Under the pieces are notes generated by a model. It had not been told where the DNA came from. It did no database searches and saw only the letters and a list, made by a program, of their open reading frames with translations. The position numbers and the translations under genes are program-made. From NCBI RefSeq assembly GCF_014274465.1, contig NZ_CP060394.1, forward strand, positions 186,001 to 250,000: a DNA stretch of 64,000 nt. The letters run 5' to 3'. The stretch is from Alloacidobacterium dinghuense. Lineage in GTDB: Bacteria > Acidobacteriota > Terriglobia > Terriglobales > Acidobacteriaceae. Shown piece after piece: positions 36,454 through 44,933 of the stretch. Position 1 is the first letter of the stretch, and each line of letters opens with the position of its first letter.

Positions 36454-36468
36454 TTCAAAAAAAATCAA

Positions 36469-37578
36469 TTACACGGCGTGCATGGCTTGCCGTTTGTCGA
36501 TGATTTCGTTCAATGCTTCATGCACCTGCTTGCCCATTGCTTGTGTGGAGAGGATCATCTTCTTGTCCTTCTCGCTGCGGGCGAGGTCGGCGGTGCGATA
36601 GCCCTGCTCCAGAACTTTGCGGACTGCGGTTTCAATGGCCAGCGCATCCTGTTCGAGATTTGCCGAGTGGCGCAGCAGCATGGCCGCGGTCAGAATTGCG
36701 CCCAGCGGATTGGCGAGGCCCTTGCCTGCAATGTCCGGCGCGGAGCCGTGAACGGGCTCATATAAATTAACCTGTCCGCCGATGGTCGCCGAGGGCAGCA
36801 TGCCGAGCGATCCGGTGATAACGGCGGACTCGTCGGAGAGGATGTCGCCGAAGAGGTTTTCGGTAAGCACCACGTCGTAGGTGCGCGGCGTATTCATCAG
36901 GTGCATGGACATGGCGTCGACGTATTGGTGCTCAAGGGTGACGTCGGGAAAATCCTTTGCGACTTCGGATACGGTTGCGCGCCATAGCTGCGAGACTTCA
37001 AGGACATTTGCCTTGTCGACCGAGGTGACTTTTTTCCGCCGATTCTGAGCGAGATTGAAGGCCACGCGGGCGACGCGAACGACTTCGTCGCGGGTATAGC
37101 GCATCGTGTTCCATGCTGAGCCGGCTTCGCGATCCCACTGGCGCGGCTCTCCGAAGTAAAGGCCGCCAAGAAGCTCGCGAACGAAGATGATGTCGGCTCC
37201 GTCGATGACTTCGGGTTTGAGCGGCGAGTTGGCAGCGAGTGCAGGATGGGCAAACGCTGGGCGGAGATTGGCGAATCCTCCGAGTGCCTGGCGGATTTGC
37301 AGAAGGCCAGCTTCGGGGCGGCGGTCGGGGGGGAGGGAATTGAATTCATTGCCGCCGACGGCTCCGAGCAGGACGGCATCGCTTTCGAGAGCGATATCGA
37401 GCGTGGACGTGGGGAGAGGAGTTCCGTGTGCTTTGATGGCGGCGCCGCCGATGAGGGCTTCGTGGAATTCGAAGTCGTGCCCACCCCACTCGGCTACGGA
37501 GCGCAGGATGCGCGCCGCTTCTGCGGTGACTTCCGGGCCGATGCCGTCTCCGGCGACGATAAGAACCTTCAGCTTCAT
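36469..37578 (-). CDS. leuB: 3-isopropylmalate dehydrogenase
   Basis: LeuB oxidatively decarboxylates 3-isopropylmalate with NAD+. The ATG at 37578 gives 369 residues with the expected start MKLKVLIVAGDGIGPEVTAEA; the frame continues 20 codons upstream, but that part is encoded by a hairpin repeat. Substrate and metal motifs LLGAVGG near 73, the YDVVLTENLFGDILSDE segment near 230, and the C-terminal GSAPDIAGKGLANP near 280 are intact. Confidence 0.97.
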   Translation of the reverse strand: MKLKVLIVAGDGIGPEVTAEAARILRSVAEWGGHDFEFHEALIGGAAIKAHGTPLPTSTLDIALESDAVLLGAVGGNEFNSLPPDRRPEAGLLQIRQALGGFANLRPAFAHPALAANSPLKPEVIDGADIIFVRELLGGLYFGEPRQWDREAGSAWNTMRYTRDEVVRVARVAFNLAQNRRKKVTSVDKANVLEVSQLWRATVSEVAKDFPDVTLEHQYVDAMSMHLMNTPRTYDVVLTENLFGDILSDESAVITGSLGMLPSATIGGQVNLYEPVHGSAPDIAGKGLANPLGAILTAAMLLRHSANLEQDALAIETAVRKVLEQGYRTADLARSEKDKKMILSTQAMGKQVHEALNEIIDKRQAMHAV

Positions 37579-37599
37579 CTTTGCATGTTCTCCGAAAAC

Positions 37600-37731
37600 C
37601 CCGGGGCTAAAGCCCCTCGCTCTTTCGTTCTTATTCACCGGGCTAAAGCCGGTGTTACTATCTGCAATACCTCAGGGGCTAACGCCCCCTTTCGCATGAT
37701 CTTGTTGTGCGGGCTAAAAGCCCGCACCTAG
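37600..37731. repeat. Repeat block between leuA and leuB (three hairpins)
   Basis: Three related hairpins in series: CCGGGGCTAAAGCCCC, CACCGGGCTAAAGCCGGTG, and GTGCGGGCTAAAAGCCCGCAC, with AGGGGCTAACGCCCCC between the last two. They occupy the spot where the missing regulatory domain of LeuA would otherwise be encoded. Confidence 0.88.
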
Positions 37732-37748
37732 CAGCCCACACCTGCCGG

Positions 37749-38960
37749 TCAGCTGGCTTCGCTGATCGGTTCAGTCGAGATCAGGTCTTCGTGGCGCTTA
37801 TGATGCGCGACGAGATTGATGAGGTCCTGATCGTAGATGGCTTTCTTCTTATCGGCGAGTTCGGTAAAGGCGCGGTAGGCTGCGTCGAGATCCGGAGCTG
37901 CGAGCTGGTAGCCGAGATCATGGAGGCGCGAGCGCAGCGCGTGGCGCCCTGAGTGCTTGCCAAGGACCATCCTGTTGGTCGGAACGCCGACCGACGCGGG
38001 CGTCATGATCTCGTAAGTCAGAGGATTCGAGAGCACGCCATGCTGATGGATGCCGGCCTCGTGCGCGAAGGCGTTGCTGCCGACGACGGCTTTGTTTGGG
38101 GAGGGCGCGAAGCTGATGACCTTAGCGAGTTGCTGGCTCGCGGGGAAGAGCTGGTCCGCCTTGAGGCCATGCTCGACGGGATACTGATCGGCGCGAACAA
38201 TAAGGGCTGCGGCGATTTCTTCAAGGGCTGCGTTGCCGGCGCGCTCGCCGATGCCGTTAATGGTGCACTCAACCTGGCGCGCTCCACCATCGATGGCGGC
38301 GAGGGAGTTGGCGACGGCGAGGCCTAGATCGTTGTGACAGTGCGAGGAGAATATGACCTTGTCTGCGCCGGGAACCCGCTCGCGAACGGTGCGGAACATC
38401 GCGCCGTATTCATTGGGGACGGAGTAGCCGACAGTATCGGGCATGTTGATGGTGGTCGCTCCGGCTTCAATCGCGACCTGAACCATTTTGCAGAGGAAAT
38501 CGATTTCGGTACGGGTGGAATCCTCCGGGGAGAATTCCACATCGTCGACGTAGGTGCGGGCCAGTCTGACGGATTTTGCCACCTGTTCGAGCGCTTCTTC
38601 GCGGCTCATCTTCAGCTTGTACTGAAGGTGAATGTCGGAGCTAGCAAGGAAGATATGAATGCGCGAGCGCTCGGCGTGTTCAAGGGCTGCTGCGGCGCGC
38701 TCAATGTCCTCGCGCTTGGCGCGGGCGAGCGAAGTGATGCGCGGCTGGCGAATCTCTTTGGCGACTGCCTGAATGCCGGCGAAATCCCCCTCCGATGAGA
38801 TGGCAAAACCGGCTTCCAGAATATCGACGCCGAGGTCCTCAAGCGCGTGGGCCATGGCCAGCTTCTCGTGCTGGGTCATGCTGCAGCCAGGGGATTGTTC
38901 GCCATCGCGAAGGGTCGTATCGAAGAAAAGAAGCCTGTCTGGTGTGGCGTCTAGGATCAT
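37749..38960 (-). CDS. leuA: 2-isopropylmalate synthase without C-terminal regulatory domain
   Basis: LeuA condenses acetyl-CoA with 2-oxoisovalerate, the committed step to leucine. The catalytic barrel is intact: [14 protein letters not shown] at 12-25, SSHCHND at 205-211 and NGIGERAGN at 235-243, plus the accessory helical part ([10 protein letters not shown] near 305). The protein is 403 residues, ~110-120 short of the usual 510-560, and stops where the allosteric LeuA dimer domain should begin. Homocitrate synthases (NifV type) have this length, but the leuBCD context favours leucine synthesis. It is first in the cluster and divergent from a LysR gene. Confidence 0.85.
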   Translation of the reverse strand: MILDATPDRLLFFDTTLRDGEQSPGCSMTQHEKLAMAHALEDLGVDILEAGFAISSEGDFAGIQAVAKEIRQPRITSLARAKREDIERAAAALEHAERSRIHIFLASSDIHLQYKLKMSREEALEQVAKSVRLARTYVDDVEFSPEDSTRTEIDFLCKMVQVAIEAGATTINMPDTVGYSVPNEYGAMFRTVRERVPGADKVIFSSHCHNDLGLAVANSLAAIDGGARQVECTINGIGERAGNAALEEIAAALIVRADQYPVEHGLKADQLFPASQQLAKVISFAPSPNKAVVGSNAFAHEAGIHQHGVLSNPLTYEIMTPASVGVPTNRMVLGKHSGRHALRSRLHDLGYQLAAPDLDAAYRAFTELADKKKAIYDQDLINLVAHHKRHEDLISTEPISEAS

Positions 38961-39006
38961 ATCGGGGAAGCCTCGACTAAAGTAAGTTTCGCAAAATCTG
39001 CAGCAT

Positions 39007-39045
39007 AATTCAAATCTTTAATTTCTTGAATTACCATAACTTATG
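39007..39045. promoter_or_regulatory. Inverted repeats between leuA and the LysR gene
   Basis: AATTCAA (39007-39013) and TTGAATT (39026-39032) are a perfect inverted repeat with a 12-base spacer, and CATAA-C-TTATG (39035-39045) lies beside it. The site is AT-rich, central to the divergent promoter region, and of the size bound by LysR-type regulators. Binding by the adjacent regulator is inference. Confidence 0.6.
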
Positions 39046-39088
39046 ATTATGATAGCTCAGTGAGTGCTTCTTAACTCGTAAAAACCTT

Positions 39089-40051
39089 ATGGAATTATCC
39101 CAACTGGAAACCTTTCTTACGGTCGTCGCCGAGCGCAGCTTCTCGCGTGCGGCTATACGGCTGCATAGAACGCAGCCAGCGGTGAGCCAGGTAATCCGGA
39201 AACTTGAGGAAGAAATTGGTGAACCACTCTTTGAGCGGGCATCGCGCGACGGTACGCTGACGACGGCGGGCGAGGTGCTGCGCGACTATGCGGAACGGTT
39301 GCTGCGCTTGCGCAATGAAGCTGCAAGCGCGCTTGAGGAAGTACGAGCGCTGGAGCGCGGGCGCCTGACGCTGGCCGCTAATGAGTACACCTGCCTGTAT
39401 CTGCTTCCGGTGCTGGATGAGTTTCGCCGTCTGTGTCCGCAGATATCGATTATGGTCCAGCGATCGTTGGCGAGCCGCATTCCGGACGAGGTGCTGCGGC
39501 GCACGGCCGAGATTGGCATTGTCTCTTTTCAGCCGGACGAAGATCAGCTGGCGGCGATCGCTGTGTATGCGGATGACCTTGTGTTTGTCGTGCCGCCGAA
39601 GCATGTGCTGGCGCGCGAGGAGCAGGTCCAGATTCGTGATCTGGGCGCGGAGAATTTTGTCGCGCACAATGTCGCATCGCCAAGGCGGAAGCTGGTGGAA
39701 GAATCATTTGCGAAACACAGGACTCCTCTAAATATTGGTGTGGAATTGCCGAGTCTGGAGGCGATCAAACGTTTTGTCGCCACCGGAAATGGTGTCGCGC
39801 TGGTTCCGGCATTGTCGGTGCAGACGGAGATCGTGCGCGGCGAGTTGGTGTCGGTGGCGGTTCCGGAGCTCGATTGTTCGCGGCAGCTGTGGCTTGTGTA
39901 TCGTAAGCAGGGTACTTTGTCGTACGCGGCACTGGCCTTTTTGCGCGTGGTGCGAACGCTGGCCGAAGACCGGGGCACGCCATTTCTCTATGTTGAGAAA
40001 AAGCATGGCGACGAGAAAAAGCCGGATGCGTCTAAACAGAGTCAGCGGTAG
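39089..40051 (+). CDS. LysR-family transcriptional regulator
   Basis: The protein is 320 residues. Residues 1-60 form the winged helix-turn-helix (LETFLTVVAERSFSRAAIRLHRTQPAVSQVIRKLE spread over 6-40), followed by the linker helix and a periplasmic-binding-like effector domain (about 90-295). The C-terminus is Lys/Glu-rich. It is transcribed away from leuA across a 128-base gap containing inverted repeats, so control of the leu/ilv cluster is plausible. Effector unknown. Confidence 0.93.
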   Translation: MELSQLETFLTVVAERSFSRAAIRLHRTQPAVSQVIRKLEEEIGEPLFERASRDGTLTTAGEVLRDYAERLLRLRNEAASALEEVRALERGRLTLAANEYTCLYLLPVLDEFRRLCPQISIMVQRSLASRIPDEVLRRTAEIGIVSFQPDEDQLAAIAVYADDLVFVVPPKHVLAREEQVQIRDLGAENFVAHNVASPRRKLVEESFAKHRTPLNIGVELPSLEAIKRFVATGNGVALVPALSVQTEIVRGELVSVAVPELDCSRQLWLVYRKQGTLSYAALAFLRVVRTLAEDRGTPFLYVEKKHGDEKKPDASKQSQR

Positions 40052-40180
40052 CTGTGCAAATGGCCTCTGGCAGGTACAATGGCGAGGTGGGCTATTCGGT
40101 CCACCACACTTAAAAATCGACGAGCCCGAGAGGCGTTGTGCCTGCGGTGCTTTTAGCAGGCGAGAGGTTCACGAAAACGG

Positions 40181-40780
40181 ATGAAGAAAATTTTGTTGTC
40201 TTTGGCGTTGCTGTCATTTTCGGCAGCGGCTGGATTTGCACAGGAGAGCAGGCAGGACGCGAGCTTAAGCTGGGCAGCGTTGATTCCCCCTCACGTGGTT
40301 GGCAATACGGTACAGCAGGATGGAACGATCGGCGTATACGGCGTTGTGGCCAGCTACCGGTACATGCTTACACCACGCAGCGCACTTGAACTGAATTACC
40401 AGTACAACCAGGACATCCAGAAGTTTGTGACGAGCTTTAACTCGATCCGCGTGCACACGCGCATGCAGGAAATTTCCGGCGCATATGTCTACAACTTCAC
40501 GTTCAAGAACTTCAACCCTTTTGTGGAAGCCGGTATTGGCGGTTACATTTTTGGGCCGATCAAGGACCAGAAGACGACAGATCTAGACGCCAAGCAGAGC
40601 ACCAACATTGGTGCGTTGTATGGCGCCGGCATTGCGTATGAGCTGAGCCCAAGCTGGGACATTCGCGCGGAGTACCGCGGCATTGTCGTCAAGGCTCCGA
40701 ACTTTGGATTGGAACAGTATCGGACGAACCGCTACTACAACATCAGCAATCCGACGATCGGCGTAGCCTACCACTTCTAG
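40181..40780 (+). CDS. Outer-membrane beta-barrel protein
   Basis: The protein is 199 residues with a clear signal peptide (MKKILLSLALLSFSAAAGFAQ). The mature part has alternating hydrophobic strands (GVVASYRYMLT, SALELNYQYN, ISGAYVYNFTF, NPFVEAGIGGYIFG, AGIAYELS, DIRAEYRGIV) and ends in an aromatic residue (GVAYHF), the usual beta-barrel assembly signal. This fits a small 8-strand OmpA/OmpW-like barrel. Function unknown. A strong terminator follows. Confidence 0.85.
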   Translation: MKKILLSLALLSFSAAAGFAQESRQDASLSWAALIPPHVVGNTVQQDGTIGVYGVVASYRYMLTPRSALELNYQYNQDIQKFVTSFNSIRVHTRMQEISGAYVYNFTFKNFNPFVEAGIGGYIFGPIKDQKTTDLDAKQSTNIGALYGAGIAYELSPSWDIRAEYRGIVVKAPNFGLEQYRTNRYYNISNPTIGVAYHF

Positions 40781-40796
40781 TTTTTCTGAGAAGAGA

Positions 40797-40830
40797 AGCA
40801 AAAGCCCCGGAGAATTCCGGGGCTTTTGCT
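40797..40830. terminator. Bidirectional Rho-independent terminator
   Basis: AGCAAAAGCCCCGG, then a short AATT-centred loop region, then CCGGGGCTTTTGCT: a perfect inverted repeat in which the A-run and T-run flank the GC stem on both strands. It lies between the stops of two convergent beta-barrel genes. Confidence 0.92.
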
Positions 40831-40845
40831 TGATGTGAATTTGTC

Positions 40846-41409
40846 CTAGAAGATTTTGTAGGAAGCACCCACGCTGAAGCCGTTGGGACTCAGTCCGTGG
40901 CTGGGGTTCGGAAAGGTGAAAGCAAGGCCAGGAGCCGAGGGCCAGAACTGGTATTCATAGTCTCCGCGGACGCTCCAGCGACGAGCGACACGGAATTCGG
41001 CTGTTCCGCCCGGAGCATAGGCGAAGTAGCTTCCGCTGCCGATGGTCGAGGGATAATACGTGATCCATCCTCCACCCAGGAGGAATTTTCCATATAAAGA
41101 AAGCGCGTGATGGCGCCAAACTCTGTAGCGGGGTCCGAGCAGGTAGTTGTCTTCCGTCTCGCCCTGGGGTGGACTAAAGCGCAGCCAGCGAGCCTCGCCC
41201 TCTGCGCCAAGATTTCGCAGCAAAATGTGATCGACATCCGCGAAAACGGCAATTCCTTGCAGGCGGTCGGGACCCCAGTCCGGCTGGAAGTTCGAGTATT
41301 CAGCGCCGGCGGATAACGACCAGCCATGCCCGCTTACGGCTGGTGCAACTTGAGCTGACGTAGACAGGGGAAGTAGAAGAAGTGCAAAAGCAAAGAGTTT
41401 CTGAAACAC
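40846..41409 (-). CDS. Outer-membrane beta-barrel protein
   Basis: From the GTG at 41409 (GGAG 10 bases upstream) the protein is 187 residues with a signal peptide (FQKLFAFALLLLPLSTSAQ). A TTG ten codons upstream is also open. Strands such as GWSLSAGAEYS, GIAVFADVDH, LGAEGEARWL, LSLYGKFLLGGGW and WSVRGDYEYQFW, and the C-terminal SVGASYKIF, indicate an 8-strand barrel. It resembles the barrel at 46059-46628 (shared AGAEYS, EG..RW, K.GGG motifs). Function unknown. Confidence 0.82.
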   Translation of the reverse strand: MFQKLFAFALLLLPLSTSAQVAPAVSGHGWSLSAGAEYSNFQPDWGPDRLQGIAVFADVDHILLRNLGAEGEARWLRFSPPQGETEDNYLLGPRYRVWRHHALSLYGKFLLGGGWITYYPSTIGSGSYFAYAPGGTAEFRVARRWSVRGDYEYQFWPSAPGLAFTFPNPSHGLSPNGFSVGASYKIF

Positions 41410-41529
41410 GCAGCGATCTCCAAAAGTGTGATCGGCCAAGGAATAGAATCAATCAATTGTAAAGCGAGATTAGGCCTGATAGAGGATTGGATGCGTATCA
41501 GGCCTGACCCGCAGGCCCGCTGAGCGGGC

Positions 41530-43302
41530 CTACTGGGGATTTTGTTGCGGCTGGGCGTTGTTGGTGTTCTCGGCTGTGGGCGCCTGAGATTGCATCTGCT
41601 GTGCGGGCGCGGGCGCAGATGCCGATGCCGGAGCGGCGGTCTGGTACCGCTGCAGGCGGAAATATACAGGCGTGAGTTCGAGAGGCATCTTGTCGCGCGG
41701 GTTCAGGATTTGATCTCCCTTGAGGTTGAGGGCGTATACCTTGTCATCCCAGGCATCCGTTCTCAGACGGCTGCCGAGAGGCAACGCGGCGCGATCCTGA
41801 CTCATATCCGCAAGGTTCAGCTTGGGTCCCTGATTGAGGAAACCAGACATCCAGGGTGTGCCGTCCGCCTTCAGGAGCGAATCACCGAGGCGCGGTGTTA
41901 CCAACGCGGGCAACGACTTTGAGCGCGCGACCAGTTGCTGATAGAAGAGGCTCACGCTGCCACTCTTGTCGTGATAGATCGAGCCGTTGAAGAGATCCAT
42001 CGCCTTCTTCGCTGCGTCCGCATCGTCGGCAGCGGTGTGGTTCATGTTGATGCGCTGGAAGGTTGCCTCATCCGGGAAGAGCAGACGGTCGTTAAAGGCG
42101 TAGCGCGTGTCGATGTGGTGGCCGAGCACGATGTGCGCCAGCTGGAAGCTCAGGATCGCAGCAAGATCTTCTTCCTGCGGCAGTACGTCCAGCAGTCCCT
42201 TACTGACGAGGATGGTGTCACCGACGGCCAACGACTCAAGAGGAGTGGTGAGCATGACGCGGCAATGAATATCTCCGGGAAGACTGAGCTTGTTGCCGAT
42301 CACGATATTGTTGGTGACCTGCTCAAGGGTCTTGTCAAAGTCGCTTGGCGGGGCGATCAGACCAGCCTGTACCAGGCGATCCAATACGTTATTCTCTGCC
42401 GTCGTTACCCACTGGCGACTCGCGGAGAGCGGGCTTACGTCCTGCGAGTTCTCGCTCTGGTCCTGAGCGTTCTCGATGGTCATCGATTCAGCGTCTGACT
42501 CACGGGTAGGAAGCTTGAGCGAGTAGCCCCAGAAGTGAGACTGAGCGCGGAAACCAGTTCCTTTTTTGCCGGTGCCGCCCTGCGACTCTTCGGCATAGAT
42601 GGCGGCAGGCAGCCAGACGTTGGGCTGGAGGTTCTGCCGCCAGCTATCGAAGTGGTAATAGCGCGTTACTTCATCATTGGCGTTGCTGGTGTAAGTTCCG
42701 TTGAAGCGGACGATGTTGCCATCCTGATCCTCAATCCAGATACGGCCCGAGAAGCGCCCGGCCCCGGTTTTCGGCTTGGGGCGTACGTCGAAGACAGAGG
42801 TGCGGATGCTGCCGAGGAATTCGCGCCGAACAAAGGCAAAGTCGTAGTGCTGCTGATCAAAGCTGACCGGATCGAGGAACATCATGTCCATGAAACCGGT
42901 CGATGAGTAACTGATATTGAACGCCTTGGTCAGGCCGCTGACGTACTTGAATGAGCCCTTGAAAAATCCGTGCGAACTCGCCTTGGTTTCATAGCCCTTG
43001 TTGTTGAAAGTCTTGCCGAAATCGACACGGCCGAGCATGTATTGGTCCGATTCAGGTATCAGGTAAAGCTGAGGATCGGGCCGCATGTTCTGGATGTAAG
43101 TCTGCACTACGGGAGTGCGCTCCTGAATGGCCTTTACTGTTGTCTTTTCCTGCGCGATCGCCTTTTGAACGAGCTCGGTCTGGGCTGGAGTTAAAGGAGT
43201 TGGAGGGGCGACCTTGGCTGTTTTGGCCTGGACTGTGAGCACCACCGAAAAGACCGCGAGCCCGGTCAGTGACAACCTGCGAAAGGACATTTCACTACTC
43301 AT
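41530..43302 (-). CDS. M48-peptidase-like exported protein with degenerate active site
   Basis: The ATG at 43302 gives 590 residues with a signal peptide (FRRLSLTGLAVFSVVLTVQA). The N-terminal half (about 90-270) looks like an outer-membrane lipoprotein-sorting beta fold. The C-terminal half (about 290-500) resembles M48 metallopeptidases. Where HExxH is expected the sequence is F386-Q-L-A-H390 followed by IVLGHH, so the first zinc histidine and the catalytic glutamate are both gone. The tail is Ala/Pro/Gln-rich. It follows the TonB-like gene by 76 bases, so the two are probably co-transcribed. Probably a non-catalytic scaffold; function unknown. Confidence 0.75.
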   Translation of the reverse strand: MSSEMSFRRLSLTGLAVFSVVLTVQAKTAKVAPPTPLTPAQTELVQKAIAQEKTTVKAIQERTPVVQTYIQNMRPDPQLYLIPESDQYMLGRVDFGKTFNNKGYETKASSHGFFKGSFKYVSGLTKAFNISYSSTGFMDMMFLDPVSFDQQHYDFAFVRREFLGSIRTSVFDVRPKPKTGAGRFSGRIWIEDQDGNIVRFNGTYTSNANDEVTRYYHFDSWRQNLQPNVWLPAAIYAEESQGGTGKKGTGFRAQSHFWGYSLKLPTRESDAESMTIENAQDQSENSQDVSPLSASRQWVTTAENNVLDRLVQAGLIAPPSDFDKTLEQVTNNIVIGNKLSLPGDIHCRVMLTTPLESLAVGDTILVSKGLLDVLPQEEDLAAILSFQLAHIVLGHHIDTRYAFNDRLLFPDEATFQRINMNHTAADDADAAKKAMDLFNGSIYHDKSGSVSLFYQQLVARSKSLPALVTPRLGDSLLKADGTPWMSGFLNQGPKLNLADMSQDRAALPLGSRLRTDAWDDKVYALNLKGDQILNPRDKMPLELTPVYFRLQRYQTAAPASASAPAPAQQMQSQAPTAENTNNAQPQQNPQ

Positions 43303-43378
43303 GCATTTTTCTTCTCTCATTTGTATAGAACCCAGCAATGACAGCAATACTCTCCAAAAACAACCATTGGCAATGTTT

Positions 43379-44461
43379 TTAGGCAAGCTGGAAGCTGATG
43401 TGTATCACGCTCACCTGATCAACGGGCGCGCCATTCTTGGTGGCTGGCTTGAAGCGAATATGCTCGGCCGCCAGCATCGCCTGTTGATCGAGTCCGTGTC
43501 CAAGCCCGTTTACAACACGTATAACCTGGACCTGTCCGGAGGCGGTAAAGCGGACTTCAAGTGTCACATCGCCTTCAATCTTCAATTGTTTCGCTTCAGC
43601 AGTGTACTGAGGAAGCGGTTTCGCAACGACCACCAGAGGAGTCGTTGCAGGCTCCTGGACCTTGGCGGTGTGCGTATCGCTGGATGCGGCGCTGGCGGGA
43701 GTGCCAAAGTTGCCTACCGCGACTGTTCCGTGGCTTCCCGGAGTACCAGTACCTCCTACTACGCCGTTGCTGAAGCCAGCCGATGCAACCGTGCCACGGT
43801 CCTTTCCGCCGGGAACGCCATTAGCGACACCGGAGCCAAACGCTGTACCGTGCACGCTACCCTGACGGGCCGCTCCTGCGCCCTGTCCTAATCCGGGTGC
43901 GGCACTGAAAGATCCTACGGCGGCTATGTTCGCGGGCTTCGATGCATTGGGATTCGGCGTGACTCCAACCGGGTCACCAAATCCGCCAGTCTTTATGGTC
44001 GGGGCCGCAGTGTTGTTGGCTACCTGCGTTGGCGCAGCGCTCTTAAAGAGCCCAACCTTGGGCTGCGGGGGAGGCGCAACAGCCTTTGGGGGCGCCGCGA
44101 CCAGATGTGGTGTCTCTGGAGTTGGGAGCTTTACTACTTGAGGCTTTGGCGGTTCCGGCTGAGGTTTCGGCGGGATAATTTTCGCCTGCTGCGGTTGCAC
44201 CTTGGGCGGCGGCGGAATGACCTTTACCTTGGGAACGGGCGGGACATATGGCTTAGGCTGCTCAACGGGGAAGACCAGCTGCGTCGTCTGATATTGGTGT
44301 GCCTTTTGCTGATGCACCTGAGCCATAGTGAGCAGGATCAGGATGGCTCCGGCCAGGACGTTGACTGCGGTACTGACCCCGAAAGAGCCGAAACGACCTT
44401 GTGGTTCGGGAAGAAGGCCTAAATTCGCACGATTTAGCAGATCGTTATTGTTACTCGCCAT
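43379..44461 (-). CDS. TonB-family energy transducer
   Basis: The protein is 360 residues. A short cytosolic N-terminus precedes one membrane helix near 28-47 (VSTAVNVLAGAILILLTMA). A long Pro/Lys-rich stretch (about 65-140) and a Gly/Ala-rich spacer (about 150-260) would span the periplasm. The C-terminal TonB_C domain (about 270-360) has KPLPQYTAEAKQLKIEGDVTLE, then VNGLGHGLDQQAM. TonB proteins pass proton-motive energy to outer-membrane receptors; here no exbBD or receptor is adjacent. It heads a minus-strand group with the M48-like gene and a beta-barrel gene. Confidence 0.9.
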   Translation of the reverse strand: MASNNNDLLNRANLGLLPEPQGRFGSFGVSTAVNVLAGAILILLTMAQVHQQKAHQYQTTQLVFPVEQPKPYVPPVPKVKVIPPPPKVQPQQAKIIPPKPQPEPPKPQVVKLPTPETPHLVAAPPKAVAPPPQPKVGLFKSAAPTQVANNTAAPTIKTGGFGDPVGVTPNPNASKPANIAAVGSFSAAPGLGQGAGAARQGSVHGTAFGSGVANGVPGGKDRGTVASAGFSNGVVGGTGTPGSHGTVAVGNFGTPASAASSDTHTAKVQEPATTPLVVVAKPLPQYTAEAKQLKIEGDVTLEVRFTASGQVQVIRVVNGLGHGLDQQAMLAAEHIRFKPATKNGAPVDQVSVIHISFQLA

Positions 44462-44933
44462 ATACTCATTGCTTCAAAGGTTCAATGTAGTTGCGTGTCT
44501 TCTTATAAAACAGACGCAAAAAAGCAGTCGCTGTTGTGATTTTTCTGCCATCCCAGAGCGTCTTCCGAGCCTCGTACGAACCTGAAACACACGACTTCTC
44601 TCCTGGTAAATCAGTAGCAATGCAGCTTCCAAATTCCCGGAGTTGATTGGTGATCGTACAATATCGCACCTGGACACATTTGAAAGTTAAGAATGTGCAG
44701 TCTCAGCCATTTCTTATATTACAGAAGTAACGCCGCTAGTAACCAGCTTAGCAGGGGCGCTATCCCTGGAGATACTGCGTAAACATTACCGCAGAAACGA
44801 TAGCCTCGATGTAATTTTTTTCGGCGACGCGTGTTCCCTATTTGACGCCATAAAGGCGGAGACGGTTGCCTCAGCAAGATCCAACCTGGATGAAGAGAAG
44901 TGGCTATAATTCATAGCGATACGAGGAGATAGC
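44462..44933. other. Intergenic region between divergent tonB-like gene and galE
   Basis: In these 472 bases I see no repeat of the families found elsewhere, no RNA gene and no convincing small gene. A consensus -10 box (TATAAT, 44905-44910) lies close to galE. The part 44480-44700 is AT-richer and probably carries the promoter of the tonB-like gene. Confidence 0.5.
44905..44910 (+). promoter_or_regulatory. Probable -10 box of galE
   Basis: A perfect TATAAT lies 24 bases before the galE GTG. The -35 position (around 44882-44887) is poor, so the promoter may need an activator. The leader would be only ~17 bases and includes the GAGGAG ribosome site. Confidence 0.45.

Noticed and set aside
39089-39667. 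190-codon minus-strand frame opposite the LysR gene
   Set aside because: The plus-strand helix-turn-helix and effector domain are clear; the opposite frame has no motif.
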